A stretch of 64,000 bases of DNA, taken from Coprinus comatus (lineage: Eukaryota; Basidiomycota; Agaricomycetes; Agaricales; Agaricaceae). The DNA lies in the NCBI GenBank assembly GCA_034638255.1, contig JAWPGT010000002.1:868001-932000 (forward strand). The letters are read 5' to 3'. Positions 47,947-60,356 of this stretch are shown in pieces. Positions within the stretch are counted from its first letter, which is position 1. Each line of letters opens with the position of its first letter. Below the pieces are notes generated by a model, which saw only the letters and a list, made by a program, of their open reading frames with translations, did no database searches and was not told the DNA's origin. The translations under genes and the position numbers were made by a program.

Positions 47947-48838
47947 ATGGCCCTTGCATCGCCAAGTTCAGATGTAACCTTGAATACTACCCAAGACGTT
48001 TGTACACCCGGACACTGCTATCATGCATTTGATACTCTCTATTGTTCGCTTACCCACGCAGACCCTATACCCCCGTCGTTCCCCGACGACAAGTAGTATG
48101 GTTCTGAATAGCTTCTTTTCTACAGATGCACTAATTAGTCGTTCTTCCGTCTAGCCCTCTCTTCGTTACCTGGAACACCCGCCCGTCTCGTCCAGGGCGT
48201 CCATCTCGCCTGCGGGGTTGCATTGGCAATTTCGACCCGATGCCCATTAGAGAGGGACTGGCCGAGTATGCGCTCATAAGCGCTTTCCGGGATTCTCGAT
48301 TTAGGAAAATAGACAAGAGCGAACTGGAGTCGCTTGAATGTGGGTAAGTGTCCGCTGCTACTCGTATAGTAAAATCTATATTAACAGTACTTTTTGCCTT
48401 CTCTACGTGTTTGTACTTCTCCACTACATCGTATCTGTCAACAGAGTGTCTCTGCTCACCGATTTCGAGGATGCACAGTCTTATCTAGATTGGACTGTTG
48501 GGGTTCATGGAATTTATATTACATTTCCCCATCCTTCCTTGGTCGCTCCATCTTCGGAAACCCCTTCCCCTTTGTCATCTACACCAAACCTTCCCCGTTT
48601 ATCTTCTCACAGGACCTTTTCCGCGACATACCTTCCCGATGTTATGACCGAGCAAAGTTGGACTAAGATTGAAGCCATAGACAGCGCAATTAACAAGGCC
48701 GGATGGAATGGTAATATTACCGAAGACCTCCGTAGAAGTATCAGGCTTCGGAGATACCAGAGCAAGAAGTGCTATGTGACGTGGGATGAATATATTCAGT
48801 GGAGGGAGCAGAAGGAGGATGAATTGGATTGGGCGTGA
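47947..48838 (+). CDS. AMMECR1: AMMECR1-domain protein
   Basis: Three exons run from ATG 47947 to TGA 48838. The family motif RLRGCIGNFDPMPI is present after PLFVTWN. Then come EYALISAFRDSRFRKI, VSLLTDFEDAQSYLDWTVGVHGIYI, SATYLPDV and the end motif KKCYVTWDEYIQWRE. The domain is found from archaea to man and is of unknown enzymatic function; human AMMECR1 is linked to a developmental syndrome. The short first exon is Cys-rich (CTPGHCYHAF), also typical. It is convergent with the PPR-like gene, with 107 bases between the stops. Confidence 0.93.
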
Positions 48839-48945
48839 AAACGGACAGTGTCCTTTGGGATGATGAGTAGATAAATGAAGTCGTGTAAATGTACATTAAC
48901 AAGTCCTTCCTACCGCCTCGGGTCAATTCAACTGAGCTATGGGAA

Positions 48946-50916
48946 TTACCCAGAGCCTGCATTATCAGCTGTCTCGGGAAAAAGTTTGTACCTCCACTTC
49001 GTCAATCGATGCTTTGACCCTCCTTTGAACCGACCAAATCGATTCTCCATTCGCTGCCATACGCTTCGTAGTAACTGCATATCATGACCACCCGTTTTGC
49101 TGAACGAGTTCAGAATCCAAAAAATAGTGGTCTCTGATACTCTGGTTTCTGGCGGCAGTTGCAAGAAATTTTCAAAAATATTCTGGAGATTATCGAGATT
49201 CCATTCCAGGGGTCGGTCCACTTGTTTCTGGCATGGTGTGTCCGGTGGTTGCACGCCTGAATCGATCCCATGACGAGAGAATCCCAGAAACAAAGCACGA
49301 AACAAATGTATAGTTGGGGAGTAGGAGATTGGCTGAAGGTCACCATTGTCATCCAAAACGAGGGGAGCACCTTGTTCACGGTTGGGGGTAGATAGCATGT
49401 CAATAAAGACACTCAACGCAGCGAAGAGGTTTCCATGATAAGCCATTATTTGAACCATAAGGGTGAAGGTCACTTCGTTGGGACGCCAGGTAGGTGAAAT
49501 AGCAATACCCTCTTCGGTTTCAAGCTGTTCCCAGACCGAATTAATATTATCTTCACCTCCGTATTCTTCTGGAACCATATTGTGACGGAGTAAGCGATAT
49601 ATCATCATGGCTACATCCACACGCTCATTGCGACCATAAGCCCACATACACGCGTTGACTCCGTCTGCTCCTAGTTCCAAATTTTGTTGTCTCATTTTCT
49701 GAACGGTCGACCGCACTCCCGATAATTGCTTTTTGGTAGTGAAGTATTTTAGCAATGCAAGGTGTGTAATTCTGTTGGGGGGGATCTTGGATTGTTTGAG
49801 AAGGGTGGTAGCATGACGTAATAATGGGGGATGATTAGAACGGGCGGCAATGTCGATTAATGTTGTATAGGTATAAATATCTGGCTCGGCGGCGGGTGTT
49901 ACTAATATAGGATGAGAGTCCTCCTCTTGTTGAGGATTGAGGATATCATCAAATCCGGCATCGGAAAACTGAGAGCCAGGAGGGCGGTTGTGAATCATGT
50001 CATGATATATGTTGAGAGAATTTTTGAAGTCCTCGGGACGCAACTTTCGCCAGCCTTTCCCCGCGTGATCGATAAGAGCATTCCATTCGTGTAGATGAAT
50101 TGTACCCCCAGCACTGTGGATTGTAGTCAAGACAGAGAGGAGGCGGAGAAACTGAGAACGTGTTTTCGGGCGGTTTTGGGCGATGACACGCGCCAGTCGA
50201 TGAAGATAAGCAAAGGGGGTCCAAAGGCGTTCGTTGACATCTTCCGACATGTCGAAGGTTTGTTGAAGTCGGGAAAGAACAGTATATGCTTTCCAGCCAT
50301 CCTCTGCTGAGTCCGTTGTGGCGAGAACGTAAAGCATGTCGGCACGTATGTTTCCAACGTCTTCCAGAGGCTCTTCGAGGGATGGTATTACAATTCCCTG
50401 CAATTTCCTGTGTACTTTTAATGACGTGAAAATGGGTTTGATACACTGTAGCTGCCATGGCCTTCCATAATAGCTTGGTGCGTCTTGAATGGTGGAATTC
50501 AAGGTGACCGTGTACCGCCCATCTCGTTCCATCTGCTCCGCATTCACCACCCCTTCTGCTACGGGAAGCGGCACCAGATTCAAATCTGCTATAGGTTCCT
50601 GGATAAATTCTCCCCCCTCCGAAGCCATCCCTTTCAAGTCTGGGGTGGTATAACTGTCTATTTGGACATTCGAAAGCAAGTAATCTTTTGTCGATGGAGG
50701 GGGAAATATAGGACAGAGAACTCCATCTGGACGGATGTTCTCGGTTCGTTCTTCGTCGTTGGTTGGGCGCGGGAGGGTTGAAAAATGAAGAGCTGTGTTG
50801 CAAAGCCTTAAGTTCCGATTTATAGCAGCCACTCTTAGAGCTCGAAGGCATTGGAAATATGTGGGAATGGTGGCGGTGGTAGGCAGGTGGAGGCTCAGCG
50901 AGGACGCTCTGAGCAT
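48946..50916 (-). CDS. PPR-like mitochondrial protein
   Basis: A single exon of 656 codons from ATG 50916. The N-terminus (MLRASSLSLHLPTTATIPT, many Arg and no acids) looks like a mitochondrial presequence. The middle has pentatricopeptide-like helical pairs: DIYTYTTLIDIAARSNHPPLLRHA, NRITHLALLKYFTTKKQLSG, DGVNACMWAYGRNERVDVAMMIYRLL and NEVTFTLMVQIMAYHGNLFAALSVFIDML. Such proteins bind organelle RNA and control mitochondrial transcripts. No closer family could be named. The lack of introns is unusual for this window. Confidence 0.75.
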   Translation of the reverse strand: MLRASSLSLHLPTTATIPTYFQCLRALRVAAINRNLRLCNTALHFSTLPRPTNDEERTENIRPDGVLCPIFPPPSTKDYLLSNVQIDSYTTPDLKGMASEGGEFIQEPIADLNLVPLPVAEGVVNAEQMERDGRYTVTLNSTIQDAPSYYGRPWQLQCIKPIFTSLKVHRKLQGIVIPSLEEPLEDVGNIRADMLYVLATTDSAEDGWKAYTVLSRLQQTFDMSEDVNERLWTPFAYLHRLARVIAQNRPKTRSQFLRLLSVLTTIHSAGGTIHLHEWNALIDHAGKGWRKLRPEDFKNSLNIYHDMIHNRPPGSQFSDAGFDDILNPQQEEDSHPILVTPAAEPDIYTYTTLIDIAARSNHPPLLRHATTLLKQSKIPPNRITHLALLKYFTTKKQLSGVRSTVQKMRQQNLELGADGVNACMWAYGRNERVDVAMMIYRLLRHNMVPEEYGGEDNINSVWEQLETEEGIAISPTWRPNEVTFTLMVQIMAYHGNLFAALSVFIDMLSTPNREQGAPLVLDDNGDLQPISYSPTIHLFRALFLGFSRHGIDSGVQPPDTPCQKQVDRPLEWNLDNLQNIFENFLQLPPETRVSETTIFWILNSFSKTGGHDMQLLRSVWQRMENRFGRFKGGSKHRLTKWRYKLFPETADNAGSG

Positions 50917-51257
50917 CAATGAGACGTGCAGTCATCCTAGATATTCCTTGTCAGACGCTGCGTCGCATAACACAACGACGCAGAAGGGACTCACCGCGAC
51001 TTGCACTGCTTCACTGATGTTTCGGACGTCGACAGACGCGCTCACTCCCGAATGTTGGTCCAATCCACGCAAACTTTTCGTCCAACTCGTACCCCCCATG
51101 TTTGGTGTTGCTTTCTCACGGGACACAGCCACAACAGGGTTTCACTCATTCATTCATTCCAGGCGGCGTACTCATAGTATAGGGAGGCGAAAAGGCATAC
51201 AGAAACAGAGTACAATGCAGTGCAAGTGGTAGATAAATGACGAGAAAGAGAATGAAA

Positions 51258-52750
51258 CTACGCCCGGGCCTTGAGAGTACCCATGAACGCGGCCTTTTCT
51301 TCGAATGTTTGGAAGGAGCCATGCTGAAAATATGTTTATTAACATCGATTGTGGATCGAGAGCGAATGGTACTTACACCGAATTTCGATGATGTGTCGAT
51401 AAATTTGAGTTGAACCTTCTCTAGATCCCGACGAGAGGTATGGACCATCAATGATTTACGGATGGTAATGACACGCTTCTTGGTTCCAGGGATAGAACCC
51501 TTGAGGATCAAGAAGTCGTTCTTCACAATACCATAGTGAGGGAAGCCACCCATGGGGGTGATGGTTTTCTTCGTGATATCAGACTCTGTCGAGGCATTGG
51601 CATCGTCAATGCCGGCGCCGATGCGGTAGATCTTCTTGTTGAGTTCGGTACGGTGATGATAACCGTCTGAGAAACAAAATGGTGAGAATTACATCACGGT
51701 AAAGCTTGTCGCAGGGATATACGTACTTTGGCCAGCACGGCCGACGGAGAACATGACCTTGGAAGGATGCCAAGCACCAATACAAGCAACCTTGCGAAGA
51801 CCTTTGTGAGTCTTGCGAGGGAGCTTCTTAGTTCCCCAACGGTGAGTAACACCCTCGAAACCATGACCCTTGGTGACCGCGATGACATCGACAACTTCAT
51901 CCTGCTCAAAGAGAGATGTAACCTCCACGGACTTCTCAAAGAGGCCATGAGCAAATTCAACTTTGTCTGCGATAGAACCGCCGTTAACTTGAATTTCCAT
52001 AAGGTGAGCCTTCTTCTGGCTAAGGCCAGTCTTCCTGATCTGTGTGTGGGCGAGGACACGGACAACAGTACAGTATTTGCGGATACGCTCGAGTTCACGG
52101 GCAACGGATTTCCCACCATCTTCAGCATGCTTCTTGGCATAGCGGGTGAAAGCCTTCTTCTTCGAACGGTACCAATTCTTGTAGAAGCGACGCTTGAGCT
52201 CGTCAGAGAGATGGCCAGCCCAGGCTGTTGAGAGGGTGCGGAGGCCGCGGGGGGTTTCAACATAACCGACAACACCAACAACAACCATCGGGGGTGTCTC
52301 AATAACAGTAACAGCCTCAACGACCTCACGCTTGTGCATCTCTGAAAATCATATTCAACATTCCATAATCCCATAAATGGCTGATATATACGTACTGGAT
52401 CCAGGACGGTCAAGATCGCGAACAACGTGGGTCATACCAGCCTTGTAGCCCATGAATGCAGTCAAATGAACTGGCTTCTTAGGGTCATCCTACAAGTCAT
52501 ATATTCATTTCAATCCTTCCAAATATCATTTGATCCCAATCGCACCTTGGGGAAAGACTTAACCTTTCCACGATGACGGGCGGCGCGTTTCCTTGGGAGG
52601 AAACCAAGAGACCCGTGGCGGGGGGCTTCATACTACAATTATAGGTGAATTTTTGATTGCAATCACAGGGTTTTTCGACACCAACCTTACGGTGACTGAA
52701 GGATATGGTTAATTACGCCTAATAACATTAGAATAGTATACACACCTCAT
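51258..52750 (-). CDS. RPL3: 60S ribosomal protein uL3
   Basis: From ATG 52750 to TAG 51258. Two minute first exons (52750-52746, five bases; 52695-52686, ten bases) supply MSHRK, then [41 protein letters not shown]. Later come [95 protein letters not shown] and [24 protein letters not shown]. It is the ribosomal protein near the peptidyl transferase centre; His245-type region ([12 protein letters not shown]) is intact. Strong codon bias fits high expression. Confidence 0.97.
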
Positions 52751-53036
52751 CTTTCAAGCCTTGGGGAGGAGGGGGACCGGGATGTCAACGACGAGGGGAA
52801 ATTCATCTCAGAATGATGGATTACCGGCAACTTGCGGAGGTGGCTTGGAATCCTGTATAGTTTTGATGTGATGCCCTTTTATGGTAGGAAAACTACTTGA
52901 TTTGAGTAGTTGGGCTCTCATACATGGCACAAATCTCATAATCGTGTTAAGGTAAGTAACATCAAAAAGATATGATATAATCTACGGTAAATAGAAAACA
53001 ATGATTATCATATATATAAGTCAAAGGCGAAACTAT

Positions 53037-54767
53037 TTATAACTTGGCAACTTCCGAAATGCTCGAGTAACGAATTGCCACTTCTTCACTGATGTGATTA
53101 TGCATCTTGTAGGAGTTCATCTCGTTGACTGTCGCACAAAGAAATTAGTACAACCTCTTCGCTTTGAATGTAGCCTTACCCGTGAGTTTCCCTTCTTTGG
53201 CTTTCAACTCCGCATCATGGCAGGTCAGACTGGTAAACCCAATCCTTTCATTGAGATTCTCGGTAGCTCTTGCGCTAGCTGTCTGGACACGAGTAGCACG
53301 CGGTTTGCGAATTTGTTGATACATATCTAAGCCCGCCGTGATGTCGTGGGTAAATCTTGCGTGTTTCCGAGAGAAAATTATGCCCAGCGCTGCTGCATCT
53401 TCAATCGCTTGGCAAGCTCCTTGAGATTGGTGAGGCATCATGGGGTGGGCCGCATCGCCAAGGACGCAAGTGCGATCTTTATACCAATGCTATGGAAGTA
53501 TGGGATTAGTGGATGTTTATAAAGATGTATAACGTCAAGTTGGACGTACAGTATAAGGTTGATGGACATAAAGTCGCCAGGGCATCCGCTCAACGGAGTT
53601 TAAGAGAAGTGCACGACAGTCGGGGTCAAGGTTGTCGTAAGCTCCTTTGAGAATATCATCTACTGGAACCTCTTTGAATGAGAAACCTTCTTCGTGATGT
53701 TTTGTTAGCTCAGTAGGCATGAAACCTGTTAAATACAATTAGTTGGCAAAAAATTTTAGAAGAAATCTCCTTACAGTAGAAAGACACAATTTCTCCCCCG
53801 GAGCAAGGTGACATCACGATCTTGTAGTACTTGGAACGACCGTCCTTGCCTTGCATACCACCCCAAAATTGACTGAAAGAAACCGTTGAGCATGAATCAA
53901 AAACTCATTGTTACACTCACATGGCTGGTTCGTATGCGTAGTCGACAAGACCAAGTCTCTTGATTTCCGATGTGTGAACATTGCAGCGATAACATGTCTG
54001 TGGGGCTGATTTCATGTCAGGTGTGACACCGATGCTTTTCCTGACAGAAGACTACTAAAGGTCAGCTGTAATACAATCAACCACTGATTGACCGCACCCT
54101 TATCCCGTCAGCACCGATGATGAGATCTGCCCGAATAGTACGACCATTCTTGAATGTAACGGTGCCGTTTTTCGTGTCTACTGACTCACAACTGTGTGTT
54201 CTACATTAGCACTGACATAATGTATATATGACATATACACACATGTGGTCAATATGGACAGTGCATGGCATCCCAAGACCATCGGGAGATGTTGCTGTCT
54301 TCAGCAAAGTAGCATGCATATCTTGTCGATGAAGCATGTTGTAAACATTACCCCATTCCTTTTCATAGTTCTCGAGGTTGTAGTTGTTGAGAACAGCACC
54401 AGTTTGCCAGTCTCGCATGACCAAATTCATAAGGATAACAGGTTTCATGTCAGGGATGTCCACCTCCCACTCGCGAAGCCACTGTGTACCGTTTGCCGCA
54501 CAGGATATAGAGGCTCCGACCTCTACATTGAAGTCTCGGCGTTCATATATGTCAACTAAATGGGGTAGTCTGTTAGTCCTCAGCATATTTCTGATGTGAT
54601 TTAAGCTGACCCTGATGTCCTGCCCTTCTCAGGGCAACTGCTGCCGAAAGTCCACCAAGCCCGCCACCAATGATAGCAATGCGTAAGGTCCTGAACTGTT
54701 GTTCTTCGTTAGGCTTGTTTTCAACCGATCGAGCAAAACCTTCGGGTGTAGAAGAGTAGCTGTTCAT
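53037..54767 (-). CDS. FAD-dependent monooxygenase, salicylate-hydroxylase type
   Basis: From ATG 54767 (MNSYSSTPEGF) to TAA 53037, several exons. The Rossmann motif is LRIAIIGGGLGGLSAAVALRRAGH, followed by DIYERR. The second FAD/NADH motif is RADLIIGADGIRSSVRK. The third is CVLGDAAHPMMPHQSQGACQAIEDAAALG. These place it in the flavoprotein aromatic hydroxylase group (salicylate hydroxylase, 6-hydroxynicotinate monooxygenase). Substrate is unknown. It is divergent, 240 bases apart, from a gene with a dienelactone-hydrolase-like and a SnoaL-like domain, suggesting a small catabolic pair. Confidence 0.9.
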
Positions 54768-55006
54768 GACGAATGTATGAGGATGAGGATATTGATGAGG
54801 ATATTGAGCATAGTACGCACGTTTTTATATATGTAGTTTAACCCAGCTTCTTGGCGTTACAGCAGTCATCTATCGCGAATAAGCTACCTCGGCCGCGGTA
54901 TGCACTGATGAGTGCACGGTTTGATGCAGCCGTGCGATGAAGCACGCGGCCGAAGGCACGGGTCTGGCCATGGCCTCCCCACTTTACCCAACTCCAGTTC
55001 CCACTC

Positions 55007-56511
55007 ATGGTTCCCAATTTCTACGACCCAAGCTCGCCCAACGAGCAGGCTGATCGTTTGCCATCAGCACCTCTACGTACTTTGGCACCTAATATTGTGC
55101 TTCAACCCCCGCTGACTCGCCGGGGATCCGGCCCGGGACTAATCATCTTCCTACCTACTTCACAACTTCACCTTAAGACAGGGGCGAAACCTTTGGATCC
55201 AGAACCCGTGCAAAAATGGGCTGAGGAAGGGTTTGCTGTGATAGGCGTCAACGCCTCTGGTCCTGATATCAATATTTTGCAATCAATTATGAAGCTAGCC
55301 ATCGACAATTTGCTAGCATTGCACGAACTCGAGACTCGGGATAAGATTGGTGTCCTTGGTAGAGACGTACTATTGGTCATATTCCCCGAATACTGATTCC
55401 TAGCCTAGTATACGACGACGACCCACGACTACTTTACGATTTAGCTTGCCTGGACTCATTCCCTATCAAATGTCTTCTGGGCTATGGCATTCATTTCCCA
55501 ACTGATCCCCCTTCACTGGATTTTAGGATCCCAACTCTGCTTCATCTCACCAGCAAAATGGAAGCTTTTACAAACACCATTATTCATACATACTCTGTTA
55601 AATCCAATCAATTTGCATTACCACAGACGTCTGGTTATGAAGCCAGTAGTGCAGCACTCGCACATACTCGTTCTTTGGTTTTCCTCCGAAAAGTCCTAGG
55701 AGGACCGAATTTTAACATAGAAGCTATTTGGGACGAACACTGTTATTTTGAATTCGAGGTCCGCAGTGTCGCAAAAACAATGGCAACGATGGTGGTAAGT
55801 CTAGCCTCGGCCCCCTCAAACCTTGAAACACATTTGAATGATGCCTCCATAGCAAGAACCATATGTCAATCATGTCCCCACAGTACGTATCAAAGTTTTG
55901 TTTCATACCATATAACGCAATCCCTCAAATTGGACAATAGATGACTGGGGGTGTCGGCCGAGAAGCGCTGACTGCGTTTTACCGCGATCACTTTATATTT
56001 AGCAACCCAGATGATGCGGCACTGGAAGTTGTCTCGCGTACCATAGGTCCTGATCGTATTGTTGGTATGTCTGGATGTATTAACAATCCTCAGCCAAAGG
56101 CTGACTATAGCTGGCTATGGCACACATCAGATGAATTTATATATCGTATCACTCATACTAGGACTGTTGATTGGCTCCTCCCTGGCGTCCCACCCACCAA
56201 TAAGAAACTTGCTATACCAATGATGGCTGTTGTTAACATTCGTGGAGACCGTCTATACAATGGTAAGCTTTCCATCGCATGGAGAATACTACAGTTGAGC
56301 CGCTATAGAACACATCTGGTGGGATCAGGCTACTGCCTTACGACAAACTGGGATTCTCCCGACTCATTTACCTTTCTCACTAACCGACAACACATCTGCA
56401 AGCCTGCGTTTACCAGTCGCTGGAGTTGAATGTGTGCAAATGTTAATAAATGAGTCGCACGGAATGAGCAACAAAATGCTGGAAGATGGATGGGGAATAC
56501 AAGGGCAATGA
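55007..56511 (+). CDS. Hydrolase-like protein with C-terminal SnoaL-like domain
   Basis: From ATG 55007 (MVPNFYDPSSPNEQADRLPS) to TGA 56511, several exons. The N-terminal half resembles dienelactone-hydrolase/alpha-beta hydrolases (APNIVLQPPLTRRGSGPGLIIFLP, EGFAVIGVNASG). The C-terminal half reads as a SnoaL/NTF2-like fold: TAFYRDHFIFSNPDDA, DEFIYRITHTRTVDWLLPGVPPT, VVNIRGDRLYNEHIWWDQATALRQTGILP and LPVAGVECVQML. The usual nucleophile elbow (G-x-S/C-x-G) is not visible where expected, so the hydrolase half may be non-catalytic. It is known as a recurring fungal fusion, to my recollection, but without a tested reaction. Divergent from the FAD monooxygenase. Confidence 0.75.
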
Positions 56512-56574
56512 AAACCAGGAGAACATATTGTATCTGGAAGAAAGATACTAGTTGACCTGAAAATGTTACATTTA

Positions 56575-58289
56575 CTATGACATCATAACATCATCGTCTG
56601 TTTCAGTTCTTGGTGCACCTCTCATTACAGAATTCACCAATTCTCTTCTAATCTCGGGGCCAATCTGCGGGTGCGGTGTTGCGCGTATAACATCAAGTAA
56701 AGCGCCCTTTTGGTCTGGTGTCAGATCAGAGGCGTATCTGGGATTCATGATGAGAATTTAGAAATGGCGAAACGTAGGGTTAACAGACTGACCGCTGGCA
56801 GAAGACAAGGAGACTTTGGTGCCATAGAACGGGAAGCTTAACTGAATCTGCCCGTGACTTTGCTTTGTATGTATTGGAGAGACGGATGAAATGGAAGACA
56901 AGGGCATCCACAACCTTGTATGGTAGCTCAAACTTCTTATCGACGAGGACACGGATGAATAATGAGTTGGGACCTAGAGTCTTCTTTATTCCTGCTCCTT
57001 TGATAGTTGATAAAAGACATCATACCAGTGTAGTCCATTTCCGCAATTCTCAGTAGCGCGGCAGACGCATGCAGCACAGGAACCTTAGTGTGTGCAAGTA
57101 TTGACGCCACAATCGCAGCTTCTTTCAACGAGCAACCTTGCTAAATATTATAAGTTTACTGATGTCCAAAAAGTATGATAGGCTTACATCAAGCATTGGA
57201 AAAATGATACCCTTGAAAAATGCGCCAGGTTTGTATAAGGAACGTTTCAGTGCTTCGTAGTACTGCACATTGAGTTTTTTGTTTTCAAGGATGTCCTGCC
57301 GAATAGCATCTAGTAATACAACGCCCAAGAAAAGCTGTGCTTGTTGTGGCTTCATATTGGATATGAAAATCCTTGTGGCAGCACGACAAGCATGAGGAGA
57401 CCAGTTCTCCGGGTGTGTGAGAGCCAACATTCGAGCCCAAGCGGGAAGTGAGGGAATGACTTTAAAGAGTTTTGGTAAGGGTCCGGATTTGTATTTTGAT
57501 AAAAAGAAACCAAGCCTAGATAAGAAAACGAATAAAAATCCATAGACATATGCGCTGACATTGAAACATACTTCTCATAAGCTTCGACAACGGTAGGGTT
57601 CAAACCCAAAGCAGGGTCAGGCCGCTCTCGGTCTGGTAGATCTTATCAGCTTGTGATCAAGTTGTTCCTCATACAACGGACCTTGTTGAACCTTTTCAAT
57701 GGTCGCTGTTGTATTGGCTTCTGGGTTGTCTAATTTTGCGAAGATGATATCCGCTAGTGTTTTACGTTCTCCAGTATTAGCGGGCAATAATGCGCCGAGA
57801 GTATGTAGATCCTCCTCGTCTATTTCCTGTGCAGTTGATTATTAGCATGTCTAAGGAGAGAGGAAGAAAAAATTCACAAATTCCTCCTCAATCTCTTGTG
57901 CATCGTTATAATTCACGTCGTCTTCGTCCTCATCCTCGTCAACAAAATGGGTCCGTGGCTGTGTAAACGAGGTTTTTGAATTATCCTCGTCGACCGAGTG
58001 TTCGTCGTCGTCGGGCATTTCCAATTCATCCTGCTGGTCCCGGGCCAGCTCAAAGATCTTGCGGGATATTTTTGGATCTAGAATAACCTAGCGTACGCAA
58101 TGTGGATTAGAGCCAACAAAAGAAGAGAAATGAGTGAAGTACATCTGTGTCGTCGTCTTGCGAGGTGTGTGATTTTTTGCGCTTTCCGGGAAGGGAGACA
58201 CGGCCGTATTTTGCGTGAACCGAGTCTTCGTCGAGCTGAACGTGGAGGGGGTCATGCCTCTGCTTTGACTGTTTTTGAGCCCTGGGCAT
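56575..58289 (-). CDS. ENP1: Bystin, 40S ribosome-assembly factor ENP1
   Basis: From ATG 58289 ([19 protein letters not shown]) to TAG 56575, several exons. A charged N-terminal region with acidic patches ([10 protein letters not shown]) leads to the bystin domain: [105 protein letters not shown] and [28 protein letters not shown]1 escorts the pre-40S particle from nucleolus to cytoplasm. Divergent from UXS1 with 144 bases between start codons. Confidence 0.95.
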
Positions 58290-58432
58290 TGTAAGTGGAA
58301 AGGATAAAGATGTAATTTTTGAGTGATCGGCTATCGCCAGCACAGACAAAAATAGCCACGATGAACCATTATGCCTGACATATAAGACGGCACACAACCA
58401 ACCATGGCTAGCCTCAGTTTTTCCCAACTTCC

Positions 58433-59996
58433 ATGTCTCCCGCTCATGTAAGTACACTCATCCGATCCCCCATCGCAGCTGCCCACATTCACACTTATGT
58501 CTCCAGCTCGTAACCCTTGACAAAGACGGTGCTGAGATCACCACAGTCGGCTTCAAACGCTTTGGCTTCGACTCTGAGGTGCCCCTCGATGTCCTGCGAT
58601 CCCTTTACCTCCGTTCACACTATGTCGTGTCTAACAACGACATCGAGACTATCAAAAACTTGGACGAAGAGCAAGAAGAGGAACTCCATGCCCTCTTTAG
58701 TGCCGGCCATTCCCTATACCAGTCAAAGTCTATCTATTTCCCTGAGACTAGGGCAATTTCATACACAACGCTCTCCCGCTTCCCGCCAGTTAAACTTCTC
58801 GCCCCATCCCAGCGCAAACGCATTTTGGTCACTGGCGGGGCTGGTTTTGTCGGTTCACATCTTGTTGACCGCCTTATGCTTCTCGGTCACGAAGTGACAG
58901 TACTCGACAACTTTTTTACAGGCTCGAAGACAACCGTCAGTCATTGGATTGGCCATCCAAACTTCGAAATGGTTCGACATGACGTTGTGGAACCATTCAT
59001 GATCGAATGCGACCGTGAGTGAATATCTATTCTTACTACTTACACTTTCTTATTGCTGGCTTGATAGAAATTTATCACCTTGCATGCCCAGCATCGCCCC
59101 CGCATTACCAGTTTAATGCAGTCAAGACCATCAAGACATCGTTCATGGGGACTTTGAACATGCTTGGATTGGCGAAGCGCACGAAGGCCCGCTTCCTGAT
59201 TAGTAGCACGTCAGGTATTATTCTCCTGTCTTCCAAAATATCCAGTTTCTGAAACAATACATGTAGAAGTTTATGGCGATCCTGAGGTTCACCCTCAGCA
59301 CGAAGACTAGTAAGTGTATCATGTATGCACTTGAAGATAAATGTTGAGGCCATTGTACACAGCTGGGGACATGTCAATCCTATTGGTCCTCGTGCCTGTT
59401 ACGATGAAGGTAAACGTGTAGCTGAAACCTTGACATATGGCTTCCAACGCCAGGATGGCGTTGATGTACGGGTGGCCCGCATCTTCAATACGTACGGACC
59501 CCGTAGTAAGTGGTGATTTATTTTATCACGTATCAGTTCCACAATCTTTTTTCTAGTGAATCCCTACGACGGGCGGGTTGTATCTAATTTCATTGTCCAA
59601 GCACTCAAGAACGAGGATATGACCGTTTACGGCGACGGGAAACAAACAAGATCCTTCCAATATGTACACGATCTAATTGATGGACTCATTGCCCTCATGA
59701 ACTCAGACGAGTCCCGCCCAGTCAATATTGGAAATGGCGATGAATTCACCATTGGTGAATTTGCTGAGCTTGTTCGTGATATCGTAGAGAAGGTACAGGA
59801 TGAAGACGGCGTCAAAAGGGAGAAGCGCGTAAACATCATTTATAAACCTATGCCCACAGATGATCCTCAGAAGCGTCGTCCCGATACCACAAGAGCCAAG
59901 GAATCTCTCGCATGGCAACCTCGGTGGACCGTACGTATGGGTCTGGAGGAAATGGTCAGGTATTATAAAGCTAAGATGGCCGAAGGCAGTTTGTAA
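58433..59996 (+). CDS. UXS1: UDP-glucuronic acid decarboxylase (UDP-xylose synthase)
   Basis: A 15-base first exon (MSPAH) at 58433-58447 splices to [20 protein letters not shown] and continues to TAA 59996. An N-terminal extension is followed by the extended SDR domain: NAD motif [77 protein letters not shown] (catalytic Tyr and Lys), [13 protein letters not shown] and [10 protein letters not shown]. It decarboxylates UDP-glucuronate to UDP-xylose, used for fungal glycans and, in Cryptococcus, for capsule. Shares a short promoter with ENP1. Confidence 0.96.
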
Positions 59997-60356
59997 GAGT
60001 GAAGTTATAGAGTAGTTTGATAACATTTATGTTTCGCTTTCCGTGTAGATTGATGACAGAGTACCATGATGCAGTTATAAAAGTTGGTTACACATATTTA
60101 TGGGGGGGGGATTAGTGCCAAGATAACGAGGTGTTTTAATGGACCGCTTGAACAGCCAATGTTTCGAAATGGCTGAGCAGATATTGATTTTTTTTTTTTA
60201 CGCAAACCACTGCGCATGTACCGAGATTAGTTTCGACCTTGTGGTTGATCGAAGCTGAATCCCAGATGTCTGTGTCTTCGACTGGTATATAAGTGAATTA
60301 CAGTTCCGAGTAAACCAGAAACCAGGATTAGAGTCAAGGAAACCCGACAATGCTAA
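59997..60356. other. Convergent intergenic region with homopolymer runs
   Basis: A G run near 60101-60110 and a T run near 60188-60199 lie between the UXS1 stop and the coiled-coil gene. No gene seen. Confidence 0.5.

Noticed and set aside
53037..56511. Large secondary-metabolite cluster around the FAD monooxygenase
   Set aside because: There is no polyketide synthase, peptide synthetase, terpene synthase or transporter nearby; the neighbours are RPL3 and ENP1.
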